Assembly (NCBI GenBank): GCA_031279795.1
Contig: JAITHZ010000138.1
Span: 1 to 5,920, forward strand
Direction: 5' to 3'
Length of the DNA: 5,920 nucleotides
Origin: Bacteroidales bacterium
GTDB lineage: Bacteria; Bacteroidota; Bacteroidia; Bacteroidales; WRGA01
A model generated the notes under the pieces. It was not told the DNA's origin. It saw nothing but the letters and a program-made list of their open reading frames with translations, and ran no database searches. Shown one piece after another: positions 1 to 5,920 of this stretch. A program made the translations under genes and the position numbers. Numbering within the stretch: position 1 is the first letter of the stretch; every line of letters starts with the position of its first letter.

Positions 1-1038
1 CAGCACTTCTTTGCACCAGCGGCTCATCATCTCGTAATCGGCATAAGGATGAGTGTCTTGCCTGATTCCATTCAGTTTTGCAAATTCAATCCACCAAATG
101 CTGTTTTGAATCAAGTATTTGGCAACATGCGGGTTACGCTGGTTGAAGTCGGGCATGGATTCTACGAACCAGCCGTCGACCGATGCGTTGAAGTCGTAGT
201 CCGACCGATATGGGTCGAACTGTGTGGCGGTACGGTGTGTTGTAGGAACGTAATTTCGTCCGTGATTGAACCAGTCAACTGCGGGCATGTCCTTGAAAAG
301 GAAGTTTTCGCTTCCACAGTGATTGAAAATCATGTCCATTACCACTTTCATTCCGCGTGCATGAATGTTGTCAATCAGCTTACGGTAATCGTCATTCGTG
401 CCGAAACGGGCGTCGACTTTGTAAAAATCGGTTGTTGCGTAACCGTGATAGGCAGGATATTCATTTTCATTCATATTGTTTTCCAGAATTGGATTGAGCC
501 AAATAGCGGTAACTCCCAAATTTTCAATGTAGTCCAGGTGCTGTTCGATGCCGGCAATGTCGCCGCCGTGCCGTGAATTTGGATTTTCTCGATTGATGGG
601 ATAACCGAAAATTTCGTCGTTGGCTGGATTGCCATTAGCAAAACGATCGGGCATAATCAAATACAGTACATCGCTGGCATCGAAGCCTTTGATATTTCGT
701 GCATCTGGTTCACGTTGCCGAATCTCGTAGGGAATTTCGGTTTTATTGTTGCCATTTTTTAACACAATGTTAAATTTCTCCGGTACAGCATGTTGCGTAT
801 TTACGTATAAAATCAGGTAATTTTGATTTTCTAAACGTACAACTTCCTTGAGATCAAGGTTTTTTGTTGTAAAATGTACTTCGCTTGCGCCAATTCCTTC
901 TCCGTGAACAAGAATCTGTAATTCTGCATGTTGCATGCCTGCCCACCAAAATGCAGGCTGCACGTTTTTTATTTCAGCGGCTGAAGCCAAACGAAATAAA
1001 CTTGTAATCATAAGACTAATAATAAAATAATTTTTCAT
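1..1038 (-). CDS. Exported GH13 glycoside hydrolase, cyclomaltodextrinase/neopullulanase type (3' end cut by window edge)
   Basis: The 346 visible residues start at ATG 1038-1036 and are read without a stop to the window edge. Residues 1-20 or so are a signal peptide (MKNYF, hydrophobic core, LASA before AE), and no lipobox cysteine is present, so the enzyme is probably periplasmic. Residues about 22-105 look like the N-terminal beta-sandwich of cyclomaltodextrinases. The TIM barrel follows: MPDRFANGNPAND (129-141, the calcium-binding loop in this family), HGGD (157-160), LGVTAIWLNP (174-183), region I DMIFNH (235-240) and region II GIRQDTHPY (324-332), with D328 as the expected nucleophile. 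The catalytic Glu of region III and the Asp of region IV lie outside the window. Family members cleave alpha-1,4 glucans, cyclodextrins or pullulan; SusA of Bacteroides is a related periplasmic enzyme. Exact substrate cannot be told. The gene starts 27 bases after the glyoxalase gene and is probably cotranscribed with it. Confidence 0.93.
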   Translation of the reverse strand, partial: MKNYFIISLMITSLFRLASAAEIKNVQPAFWWAGMQHAELQILVHGEGIGASEVHFTTKNLDLKEVVRLENQNYLILYVNTQHAVPEKFNIVLKNGNNKTEIPYEIRQREPDARNIKGFDASDVLYLIMPDRFANGNPANDEIFGYPINRENPNSRHGGDIAGIEQHLDYIENLGVTAIWLNPILENNMNENEYPAYHGYATTDFYKVDARFGTNDDYRKLIDNIHARGMKVVMDMIFNHCGSENFLFKDMPAVDWFNHGRNYVPTTHRTATQFDPYRSDYDFNASVDGWFVESMPDFNQRNPHVAKYLIQNSIWWIEFAKLNGIRQDTHPYADYEMMSRWCKEVL

Positions 1039-1065
1039 ACCAATAATATTTATATTTATAATAAT

Positions 1066-1437
1066 TCATTTCTCCGGAAGAATTTCAATCCAATAACCAT
1101 CTGGGTCGCTGATGAAATAAATACCCATGCTTTCGTTTTCGTAACACACGCATCCCATTTCCTTGTGGAAGCGACGGGCTTCGCTGTAATCGCCGGACAC
1201 GCGCAGGCAAAGGTGATATTCACATTCGCCAAGATCGTACGGCGTCTGATGCTCGCGGAGCCACGTCAGTTCCAGCTGGAAAGCGGACGTTTCGTCGGTC
1301 AGGAACACGAGAATAAACGAACCGTCATGCGCAACCGAGCGCCGACTTTCTTTCAGACCGAGCGCCTTGTCGTAAAATGCCAGACTCTTTTCAAGATCTG
1401 TTACATTGAAATTAAAATGGTCAAATCTGCTTTTCAT
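1066..1437 (-). CDS. VOC-family metalloenzyme, glyoxalase I-like (lactoylglutathione lyase)
   Basis: This 123-aa protein is a complete single vicinal-oxygen-chelate unit pair, close to the length of bacterial GloA. The expected metal ligands are all present at the expected spacing: H7 (FDHFNFNV), E56 (QLELTW), H75 (EYHLCLRV) and E118 (YWIEILPEK). The DPDGYWIEI ending and the LEKSLAFYDKALGL helix are typical of glyoxalase I. The family isomerises the hemithioacetal of methylglyoxal and glutathione to lactoylglutathione in the cytoplasm; no signal peptide is seen. Whether this organism uses glutathione or another thiol cannot be told, and VOC proteins include other activities, so a specific gene name is withheld. 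The ATG is supported by an AAGGA motif 9 bases upstream and a -7 promoter box further up. It is the first gene of a two-gene unit with the GH13 hydrolase. Confidence 0.9.
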   Translation of the reverse strand: MKSRFDHFNFNVTDLEKSLAFYDKALGLKESRRSVAHDGSFILVFLTDETSAFQLELTWLREHQTPYDLGECEYHLCLRVSGDYSEARRFHKEMGCVCYENESMGIYFISDPDGYWIEILPEK

Positions 1438-1446
1438 AGCAATGTA

Positions 1447-1451
1447 TCCTT
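1447..1451 (-). promoter_or_regulatory. Shine-Dalgarno-like site of the glyoxalase gene
   Basis: Read on the minus strand this is AAGGA, ending 9 bases before the ATG at 1437. It fixes the start of the glyoxalase gene. It stands out because the other starts in the window have A/T-rich leaders with no evident Shine-Dalgarno motif, as is common in Bacteroidota. Confidence 0.5.
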
Positions 1452-1472
1452 AAAATTATAAAATTACAAATA

Positions 1473-1480
1473 CAAAGGTA
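1473..1480 (-). promoter_or_regulatory. Bacteroidota-type -7 promoter box for the glyoxalase-GH13 unit
   Basis: The minus strand reads TACCTTTG, an exact match to the TAnnTTTG -7 element known for the primary sigma factor of Bacteroidetes. It lies 35 bases upstream of the glyoxalase ATG, which would give a 5' leader of roughly 25-30 bases. A clear TTTG -33 element at the usual distance is not visible, so the call rests on the -7 box and its position. Confidence 0.5.
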
Positions 1481-1777
1481 CAAAAAGGTTTCTGATAATC
1501 ACTCCTTTTGCAGGGATAAATTTTTATTAATAATGAATTTTCTCATCGTTGATTATCGCAACTTATTGATAATAAGCCATGTAGAGCGTTTCGACTTATG
1601 CGGCATCAGGCGTTGGGGGCTAACTGCTTTCGATGATTCCTGTTTCCCGTCACTCCGTCATTGTTATTTAAATATGTTGAATATTAGTGATTTATAAATT
1701 AGTCTTGTTTTTATTAAATCATTATTAATGGATTTATTTACAGAGTTTAATACATTTCTGTTGCTTTTTCATCACCA

Positions 1778-1939
1778 CTGCTGTTCGGACGAGGCTCTGC
1801 CTCGTTCGGTCTATCAAAGCAGGCTTTGCCTGCACATTATTACAATCTAATTCATCAATATTTTCCAGTGTATGATTTTTTACGCAGGCAAAGCCTGCAA
1901 TCATAGATTAGACGAGGCACAGCCTCGCCCGAACGACAG
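1778..1939. repeat. Composite inverted repeat with four GC-rich mini-hairpins (REP/BIME-like)
   Basis: Two 56-base arms (1778-1833 and 1884-1939) are inverted copies that align without gaps at about 45 of 56 positions (hand alignment), separated by a 50-base A/T-rich spacer. Each arm itself contains two small hairpins: CGAGGC/GCCTCG with a 3-base loop (1790-1804 and 1913-1927) and GCAGGC/GCCTGC with a 3-base loop (1819-1833 and 1884-1898). The hairpins are 14 bases apart in both arms. Stems are identical between arms; most differences fall in flank, loop and linker. The layout resembles REP elements paired into BIMEs, which in other bacteria are moved by Y1-type RAYT transposases; that origin is inference, as no transposase gene is in the window. 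Confidence 0.8.
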
Positions 1940-1942
1940 GCT

Positions 1943-1987
1943 AAATAAATAGCGCCGACACCTGAAATTTGTCAGCGCTATTTATTT
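1943..1987 (-). terminator. Long stem-loop, likely terminator of the protease operon
   Basis: AAATAAATAGCGC (1943-1955) pairs perfectly with 1975-1987, then one C/A mismatch, then GACA with TGTC (1957-1960 and 1970-1973), leaving a 9-base loop. The stem is therefore 17 pairs with one mismatch. It begins 18 bases after the protease stop codon. The minus-strand transcript would leave the GC-rich core into UAUUUAUUU, which serves as a weak U-rich tail. The stem is symmetrical enough to work in either direction. Confidence 0.8.
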
Positions 1988-2005
1988 GAGATTATTGATA
2001 TTCAA

Positions 2006-3802
2006 TTAATTAATTTCCAGCCCTGCGCCTGACTGCATTTCAAACGGACCGTTAATGGTCGTTTCTATGCCGTCAAGCGTCAACTTGGCATTGTTGGTTA
2101 CGGTTACGTTTTGGACGTTAATCTTGCCACAGTATTCAATAGCGGTATTGGCGGTTACTGTCTGGTCTGTAAAATTGTATGTTGTCGAACAAGCTGAAGA
2201 TACGGAAGAATAAGCATCTATCAAGCCATAGCCCATTTCGTTGTTCCACGTACCGTTAGAGCGTCCGGATGTTGTTTGATAACTGTAACCGCCCACTTTT
2301 TGAGCAGTAGATTCAATTATATTCCGCACTTGCTGGTTAGTAAGCGTTGGATTGACCGACAGGATAAGGGCTGCAAGACCGGCAACATGAGGACAGGCTG
2401 CGGAAGTGCCATTGAAAGTTAGAGTATAACCGCCAGTGTATGTCGTTGTAGGAATAAATACTCCAGGAGCAACCACATCTAACTGGGTTCCGTAACAGCT
2501 ACCCCAACCTTCTCCATCGCAAGATGTATAACTTTTTCTTTCTCCACAAGGACTTATCGCACCTACTACTAAAATATCAGGATTACTCTTTCCGGGATAT
2601 CTGATGTTAGTATTATTTTCATTGCCGGAAGCAAAGATAACTATCGTTCCTTTCCCATTACGTCCTTGTACCATTGTAGAAGTAATAGCATCATCTATAA
2701 TACTGCTTGGAGAATATCCTCCCCATGAATTGCTAATAATATCTGCTCCATTTTGCCATGCCCAATTAAATCCATTTGCCAACTGTTGTGGCGTATTCCC
2801 CCAATCAAGATCAATACTTATTGACATTAATTTGGAATTTGGGGCAACTCCACTACCCCCAATCGAATTATTTTGCGAAGCCCCAATGATCCCTGCACAA
2901 GGAGTACCATGAGAGTTTCTTAGCTGGGACGGAATTGTACCGGTTTCTGCATCATATCCTGTTCCATAAATATTGTTTATTAAATCAGGGTGATCCATTT
3001 TTATGCCTTGATCAAAGACAGCCACGCGGATATTGGGAGAACCGGTAGAAACAGTCCATGCACTCTCCGCATGAATATCAGTATTAGGGGTTCCGCCATG
3101 TTGTCCTGTATTTTTTAATCCCCATTGATCGTTATAATAGGTATCATTCGTAGTCAATAGATCATGATATAAAAACTCTGGTTCAACATATTCGAACAAT
3201 AGGGACTCATGGAATAACTTTGCAACCTCAATTATATTCATTGGTGTTTGCCTGGTACATGACAACGTAACCCATAGAGGCATATATTTGTTGCTTCCTA
3301 AAATCTGAATAAAATATTCATTAGCCATCTTCGATAACTTTTCTATATCATCAATAGTACGCAATTTAACGTAAAAATTATTGGATAAATCCAACTTTTT
3401 ACCGTTAATCAAAAATGAAGGCGAAACTTTTATGATATTGGGTTCTTCTTGAAACTGCCGAATAATCTCGAAATACTCAGATTGAGCGATATCATTTTTT
3501 GGAAAAAAAATCTCAGTAAATGATTCATTATTATCTATCGGTTGTTGTATATTATTGATAGCAATTACATTCTGCTTGGTAATGCTTTTCTTTGAATGTA
3601 CAACATCAAAACTATATTTTACAATCTTATTTCTAATATTGCTTTCAGAAATCGTTCCTTCCGATATAACCAAGATTCGGGATAAATCTATCTCTAAATA
3701 AATTTTTTCTCCTTTGTGATAATAAAAATATTCGCTTTCCCTCTGAGCGTATAACGAAAAACTAAAAATCATTCCCAATACTATGGCATTAAACTTTTTC
3801 AT
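2006..3802 (-). CDS. Exported S8 subtilisin-like serine protease with non-type-A C-terminal tail
   Basis: The start chosen is the ATG at 3802, giving 598 aa beginning MKKFNAIVLG like its neighbours; an in-frame TTG two codons upstream (600 aa) is less likely. In 600-aa numbering, residues 3-21 are a signal peptide ending LYAQ. Residues about 22-215 form a propeptide region, starting with FYYHKGEKIYLEI, a form I associate with Bacteroidota subtilases. The catalytic domain runs about 225-535, with NDQWGLKNTGQ at its entry, D266 (VAVFDQGI), H300 (NSHGTPCAG), oxyanion N396 (FASGNEN) and S469 (NGTSAACPHVAG). All catalytic residues are intact. A beta-rich tail (about 541-600) ends GPFEMQSGAGLEIN; it lacks the YPNP-type sorting domain. 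The enzyme probably acts outside the cytoplasm on proteins; substrate unknown. It is the last gene of the operon, 17 bases after its neighbour. The propeptide half is notably A/T-rich. Confidence 0.93.
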   Translation of the reverse strand: MKKFNAIVLGMIFSFSLYAQRESEYFYYHKGEKIYLEIDLSRILVISEGTISESNIRNKIVKYSFDVVHSKKSITKQNVIAINNIQQPIDNNESFTEIFFPKNDIAQSEYFEIIRQFQEEPNIIKVSPSFLINGKKLDLSNNFYVKLRTIDDIEKLSKMANEYFIQILGSNKYMPLWVTLSCTRQTPMNIIEVAKLFHESLLFEYVEPEFLYHDLLTTNDTYYNDQWGLKNTGQHGGTPNTDIHAESAWTVSTGSPNIRVAVFDQGIKMDHPDLINNIYGTGYDAETGTIPSQLRNSHGTPCAGIIGASQNNSIGGSGVAPNSKLMSISIDLDWGNTPQQLANGFNWAWQNGADIISNSWGGYSPSSIIDDAITSTMVQGRNGKGTIVIFASGNENNTNIRYPGKSNPDILVVGAISPCGERKSYTSCDGEGWGSCYGTQLDVVAPGVFIPTTTYTGGYTLTFNGTSAACPHVAGLAALILSVNPTLTNQQVRNIIESTAQKVGGYSYQTTSGRSNGTWNNEMGYGLIDAYSSVSSACSTTYNFTDQTVTANTAIEYCGKINVQNVTVTNNAKLTLDGIETTINGPFEMQSGAGLEIN

Positions 3803-3817
3803 AATCAATGATTGATT
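3803..3817. repeat. Perfect 15-base palindrome abutting the protease start codon
   Basis: AATCAATGATTGATT has 7-base arms around a single central base and touches the ATG at 3802. It fills nearly all of the 17-base gap after the 382-aa gene. It could be a DNA-binding half-site pair or a weak A/U hairpin over the ribosome entry site. Chance is possible in A/T-rich DNA. Confidence 0.4.
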
Positions 3818-3819
3818 TT

Positions 3820-4968
3820 TTAGTGATGAATATTTTTATTCAGCTTAAAAACAGATTCTTCTAATATTTTTGGAATCACTATTGATAACTTCCAACCTTC
3901 AGGAAATGCCGTCATATTTAGCTTAACATCAACACTTAATGCATATTCGTTGGATGATATTTGCTGCAACTTTTTAACTACTTTGTCTACCCCATAAGTT
4001 GTTCCTCCATAAACAAAGAGCAGAGAATATTTGCTAAAATCAATAGCAGGCAAAGAAGTTTCGTTTTCGCAAGTTACAATTGTGAGCAATTCTTCTTGAG
4101 AGCTAATCAAGTAAATGTGATCTGCTTTTAATTTTGAATACTGCCAACTACAAGAAAATACATCCATGTTAAAATCTTGAAATTCAGTATTAACCACCAG
4201 CGGAATATGCTGTGCATTTATTTTTGGATAAATTTCCCAAAAATACAGATAACCGGTTGCTGTCAAACAGTCGGCGGTACATTTATCAACCGCGACTTCG
4301 TATTTGAAAGTAGAAGCAGCAGATGTAGCGCATACCGACAAGTGGGTGGAAGAAATATGATCCGAAATGGAAGACACAAAAACTTTCCCTCCAACAAGGC
4401 TGTATTTTTCGAAATCAATATCAACTTCTGCGTTTTTGTCAGGGTTTAGCATGTCCAATCCCTGTCTGTCGTCGATAACAAACAGCGTATCGCCCGCAAT
4501 ATTTTTCAGTAATTCGCTGCTTTCGGAAAACAGCTTGTCCAGCGCATTTTTCTGCACGTCAGTTGGCGTTGCAGGCGCGAGTTGTGCCCATTCGCACGTA
4601 AATTCCTCCATAAGATCCCAGCCGCTCAATTCGGGAAGCGCATCGCTTTTCAACCGCATTTCGGAAATTGCGCCATTGACTTTATTGATGAACAAATACT
4701 GCTGCACGTATTCGTTATTACGCTGCGAAACAACGCAATACGCCCAGCATGGATGGTTGAGCGAAAAGTTTTCGCCCGTTGCTTCTGTGGCGAATGTTGT
4801 TTCTGTCGTTACATTGCGGTTGGCATACAGATACAGATACTGCGATTCGCCAATGTTTTCGGCGATATAGCGATAAGCCAGTTCATCTGCCGTTTCTGGA
4901 CTTATCTGTGCAGTCAAGGATGAGGACAGCAACAGCAGGGCATTCAGTAAAAATATATATTTTTTCAT
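3820..4968 (-). CDS. Secreted protein of unknown function, paralogue of the upstream gene, with internal duplication
   Basis: This 382-aa protein has a signal peptide (MKKYIFLLNALLLL to SLTA, then QIS). Residues about 21-122 are a domain shared with the 206-aa neighbour: both have an ADE motif near the start, then YI..IG, a P-x-WAY motif (73-77 here), YLF.K..G and a final W. Residues about 160-250 and 284-368 are two copies of a second domain, seen in DIDFEKYSLV and AIDFSKYSLL, YEVAV and YALSV, and a closing PKI in each. No type A T9SS sorting domain follows the second copy; the protein ends LNKNIHH. It has no catalytic motif that I recognise. The start is only 3 bases after the stop of the preceding gene (TAG ACG ATG), which implies translational coupling. 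The second copy is more A/T-rich than the first. Periplasmic or surface location is likely, function unknown. Confidence 0.85.
   Translation of the reverse strand: MKKYIFLLNALLLLSSSLTAQISPETADELAYRYIAENIGESQYLYLYANRNVTTETTFATEATGENFSLNHPCWAYCVVSQRNNEYVQQYLFINKVNGAISEMRLKSDALPELSGWDLMEEFTCEWAQLAPATPTDVQKNALDKLFSESSELLKNIAGDTLFVIDDRQGLDMLNPDKNAEVDIDFEKYSLVGGKVFVSSISDHISSTHLSVCATSAASTFKYEVAVDKCTADCLTATGYLYFWEIYPKINAQHIPLVVNTEFQDFNMDVFSCSWQYSKLKADHIYLISSQEELLTIVTCENETSLPAIDFSKYSLLFVYGGTTYGVDKVVKKLQQISSNEYALSVDVKLNMTAFPEGWKLSIVIPKILEESVFKLNKNIHH
3865..4491 (-). repeat. Internal protein-level duplication in the 382-aa gene
   Basis: Copy 1 is encoded at about 4219-4491 and copy 2 at about 3865-4119. 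They align through a (V/A)-D/A-IDF-x-KYSL core, a downstream Y-x-(V/L)-x-V strand and a final PKI. Identity elsewhere is low, so this is an old domain duplication and not a recent DNA repeat. Copy 1 sits in DNA near 35-45% GC and copy 2 near 30-33% GC by hand counts of single 60-base lines. Confidence 0.6.
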
Positions 4969-4971
4969 CGT

Positions 4972-5592
4972 CTATTTTTTTATAATTTTATAGCTTTTTA
5001 CGTTTCCTCTGTGAAAAACAGAAAGCACATACGTTCCTTTGCTCAGCAAGGCGACATTCAGTTTTGCTGCATCGCCGACGCGAAAATCTTCCCGAAGGAC
5101 GCGGTTTCCTGCCAAATCATACAGTTCAGCACGGTCGGCATTTCCCTGAATGGTCAGCACATCGCCAACCGGATTCGGGTAAACTGCCGTTTCGTACGAA
5201 CTTTCCACAGCCTGTATCGACGTAACGCTCCTGAACATGGCCCATGTTGATGGATCAACCGGACCGGATTCTTCAGTTGTTTTTACTGCGAACAGCTTGC
5301 CGGTATGTTTGCTGACAAACAGATACCAGCGGGTTGAGGAGCCGTCGATCGAGTCGCTTCCCAGACTGATCGAATACGCCCACGAAGGATAACGAACGCT
5401 GAAATCGCAGCCATTGGTCGGCGTTATGTCCAATGTTTCGGTTTGTGCTTGAATATATTCAAACAGCCGGCAGCTCCCTATTTCACTCCGTATATACTGG
5501 AGAACTGTTTCATCAGCCTGTTCCCGAGTAGTTTGTGCAAACGAAACAATTGTCAGCATACTTAGGATGAATACAAAAATTAACTTTTTCAT
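4972..5592 (-). CDS. Secreted protein of unknown function with T9SS type A sorting domain
   Basis: This 206-aa protein begins MKKLIFVFIL with a signal peptide ending SFAQ at about residue 20. Residues 21-120 are a domain of unknown function that is paralogous to the N-terminus of the next gene (ADE at 26-28, YPSWAY at 68-73, WYLFVSKHTGKL at 89-100, W117). Residues about 136-206 are a type A T9SS C-terminal sorting domain: AVYPNPVGDVLTI, then LYDLAGNRV, then LSKGTYVLSV and a closing SYKIIKK. Such domains direct passage through the outer membrane T9SS and cell-surface attachment or release. The protein is therefore essentially one small domain plus a delivery tag. It lies 11 bases after the upstream T9SS gene and 3 bases before the 382-aa gene. 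The ATG has an A/T-rich leader ending TATAGGT and no Shine-Dalgarno motif. Confidence 0.9.
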   Translation of the reverse strand: MKKLIFVFILSMLTIVSFAQTTREQADETVLQYIRSEIGSCRLFEYIQAQTETLDITPTNGCDFSVRYPSWAYSISLGSDSIDGSSTRWYLFVSKHTGKLFAVKTTEESGPVDPSTWAMFRSVTSIQAVESSYETAVYPNPVGDVLTIQGNADRAELYDLAGNRVLREDFRVGDAAKLNVALLSKGTYVLSVFHRGNVKSYKIIKK

Positions 5593-5603
5593 ACCTATAA
5601 TTA

Positions 5604-5920
5604 TTATTCTGTTAAAATCATTTTCTTCACTTCCACTTCTTGCCCGTCAGCAATCAGTGCATAGAGGTAAATACCGGCTGCAAACTCGTTGCCAAGAATT
5701 TGCTGCCGACCTTCGCCGCGTTCTGCAAGCTGGTACTGTTTCAGTTGCTTGCCATTCAAATCATAAATGCACAGGAAAGCCTTCTGTACCGAAGTCGGCA
5801 AAAAGTACTTAATCTGTGTAGACTGCGAAAACGGGTTGGGGATGTTTTGGTACAACGCAGCCTGCCCTTCTTCCATGCCGGAAATACCTGTTGTATTGCG
5901 CAATTCAGCTTTGTCGGCTT
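5604..5920 (-). CDS. C-terminal end of a T9SS cargo protein (5' part beyond window)
   Basis: The open frame enters from the right edge with no start in view; about 105 residues are visible and the TAA is at 5606-5604. A TTG at 5903 is in frame but sits inside ...ADKAEL-RNTTGISG, so it is not the real start. The visible part is a type A sorting domain: YQNIPNPFSQST, then LCIYDLNGKQLKQ, then FAAGIYLYALI and EVKKMILTE. The short charged ADKAEL stretch before it resembles the linker after a coiled coil, as in Bacteroidota proteins with an S74 intramolecular chaperone domain before the sorting tag; this cannot be confirmed here. It is the first visible gene of the operon and ends 11 bases before the 206-aa gene. 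Confidence 0.85.
   Translation of the reverse strand, partial: ADKAELRNTTGISGMEEGQAALYQNIPNPFSQSTQIKYFLPTSVQKAFLCIYDLNGKQLKQYQLAERGEGRQQILGNEFAAGIYLYALIADGQEVEVKKMILTE

Larger units (their letters stand above)
1438..2005. other. Intergenic region between two same-strand operons
   Basis: This 568-base gap follows the protease operon and precedes the glyoxalase gene. From right to left it holds the operon terminator, a composite inverted-repeat element, an A/T-rich stretch (about 1660-1775) and the glyoxalase promoter. On the plus strand a 54-codon frame (1533-1697, starting MNFLIVDYRN) and, in the same frame after one TAA, a 40-codon frame (1728-1850) are open, but neither has a ribosome site, a promoter box or a recognisable product. 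The small palindrome CTTATTGATAATAAG sits at 1562-1576. No tRNA, rRNA or CRISPR array is seen. Confidence 0.7.

Noticed and set aside
49..576. 175-aa plus-strand open frame
   Set aside because: It lies opposite the GH13 gene, whose minus-strand translation carries clear family motifs over the same bases.
1165..1461. 98-aa plus-strand frame
   Set aside because: It is antisense to the glyoxalase gene, which has all four metal ligands.
1494..1557. GATAATC (1494-1500) and GATTATC (1551-1557) as an inverted repeat
   Set aside because: Seven-base arms 50 bases apart in A/T-rich DNA are expected by chance.
1778..1939. CRISPR array
   Set aside because: The repeats are inverted, only two units exist, and the parts between them are not regular spacers.
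3803..3808. TTG start adding two residues to the protease
   Set aside because: The ATG at 3802 gives a standard MKK signal peptide start like the neighbouring genes; the TTG lies inside the palindrome.
4177..4985. Several overlapping plus-strand frames of 68-167 aa
   Set aside because: All lie opposite the 382-aa gene, have no recognisable domains and overlap one another in different frames.
5901..5903. TTG at 5903 as the start of a complete 99-aa gene
   Set aside because: The frame stays open to the window edge, there is no signal peptide after the TTG, and a sorting domain alone would have no cargo.

Overview
The window looks like a piece of a Bacteroidota chromosome, probably from the order Bacteroidales. 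Three features point there: C-terminal type IX secretion (T9SS) sorting domains with the YPNP and NIPNPF signatures, an exact TAnnTTTG -7 promoter box, and mostly Shine-Dalgarno-poor, A/T-rich leaders. All supported genes lie on the minus strand, so transcription runs from high to low coordinates. The long plus-strand open frames lie opposite real genes and are treated as shadows.

Region 1 (5920 down to 1943) is one probable operon for exported proteins. In transcription order it holds: the 3' end of a T9SS cargo gene cut by the window edge; a 206-aa secreted protein with a type A sorting domain; a 382-aa secreted protein whose N-terminal domain is paralogous to that of the 206-aa protein and which also carries an internal duplication; and a roughly 600-aa S8 subtilisin-like protease with a complete catalytic set. 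Gaps between genes are 11, 3 and 17 bases. A long hairpin just after the protease gene is the likely terminator. The proteins share export signals, but their joint function is not known. A protease acting together with two paralogous secreted partners is inference.

Region 2 (about 1438-2005) is a 568-base non-coding gap. It holds the terminator, a composite inverted-repeat element made of four GC-rich mini-hairpins, an A/T-rich stretch with only doubtful small ORFs, and a promoter with a ribosome binding site for the next gene.

Region 3 (1437 down to 1) is a second, short transcription unit: a glyoxalase I-like metalloenzyme followed 27 bases later by an exported GH13 enzyme of the cyclomaltodextrinase/neopullulanase type. 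The GH13 gene runs off the left edge of the window.

Base composition is uneven. About 3120-4200 is markedly A/T-rich compared with both sides. This segment covers the second half of the 382-aa gene and the propeptide part of the protease gene, which suggests a mosaic origin. Nothing here is clearly a new defence or mobile system. The most interesting items are the composite palindromic element and the tandem paralogue/protease cluster.
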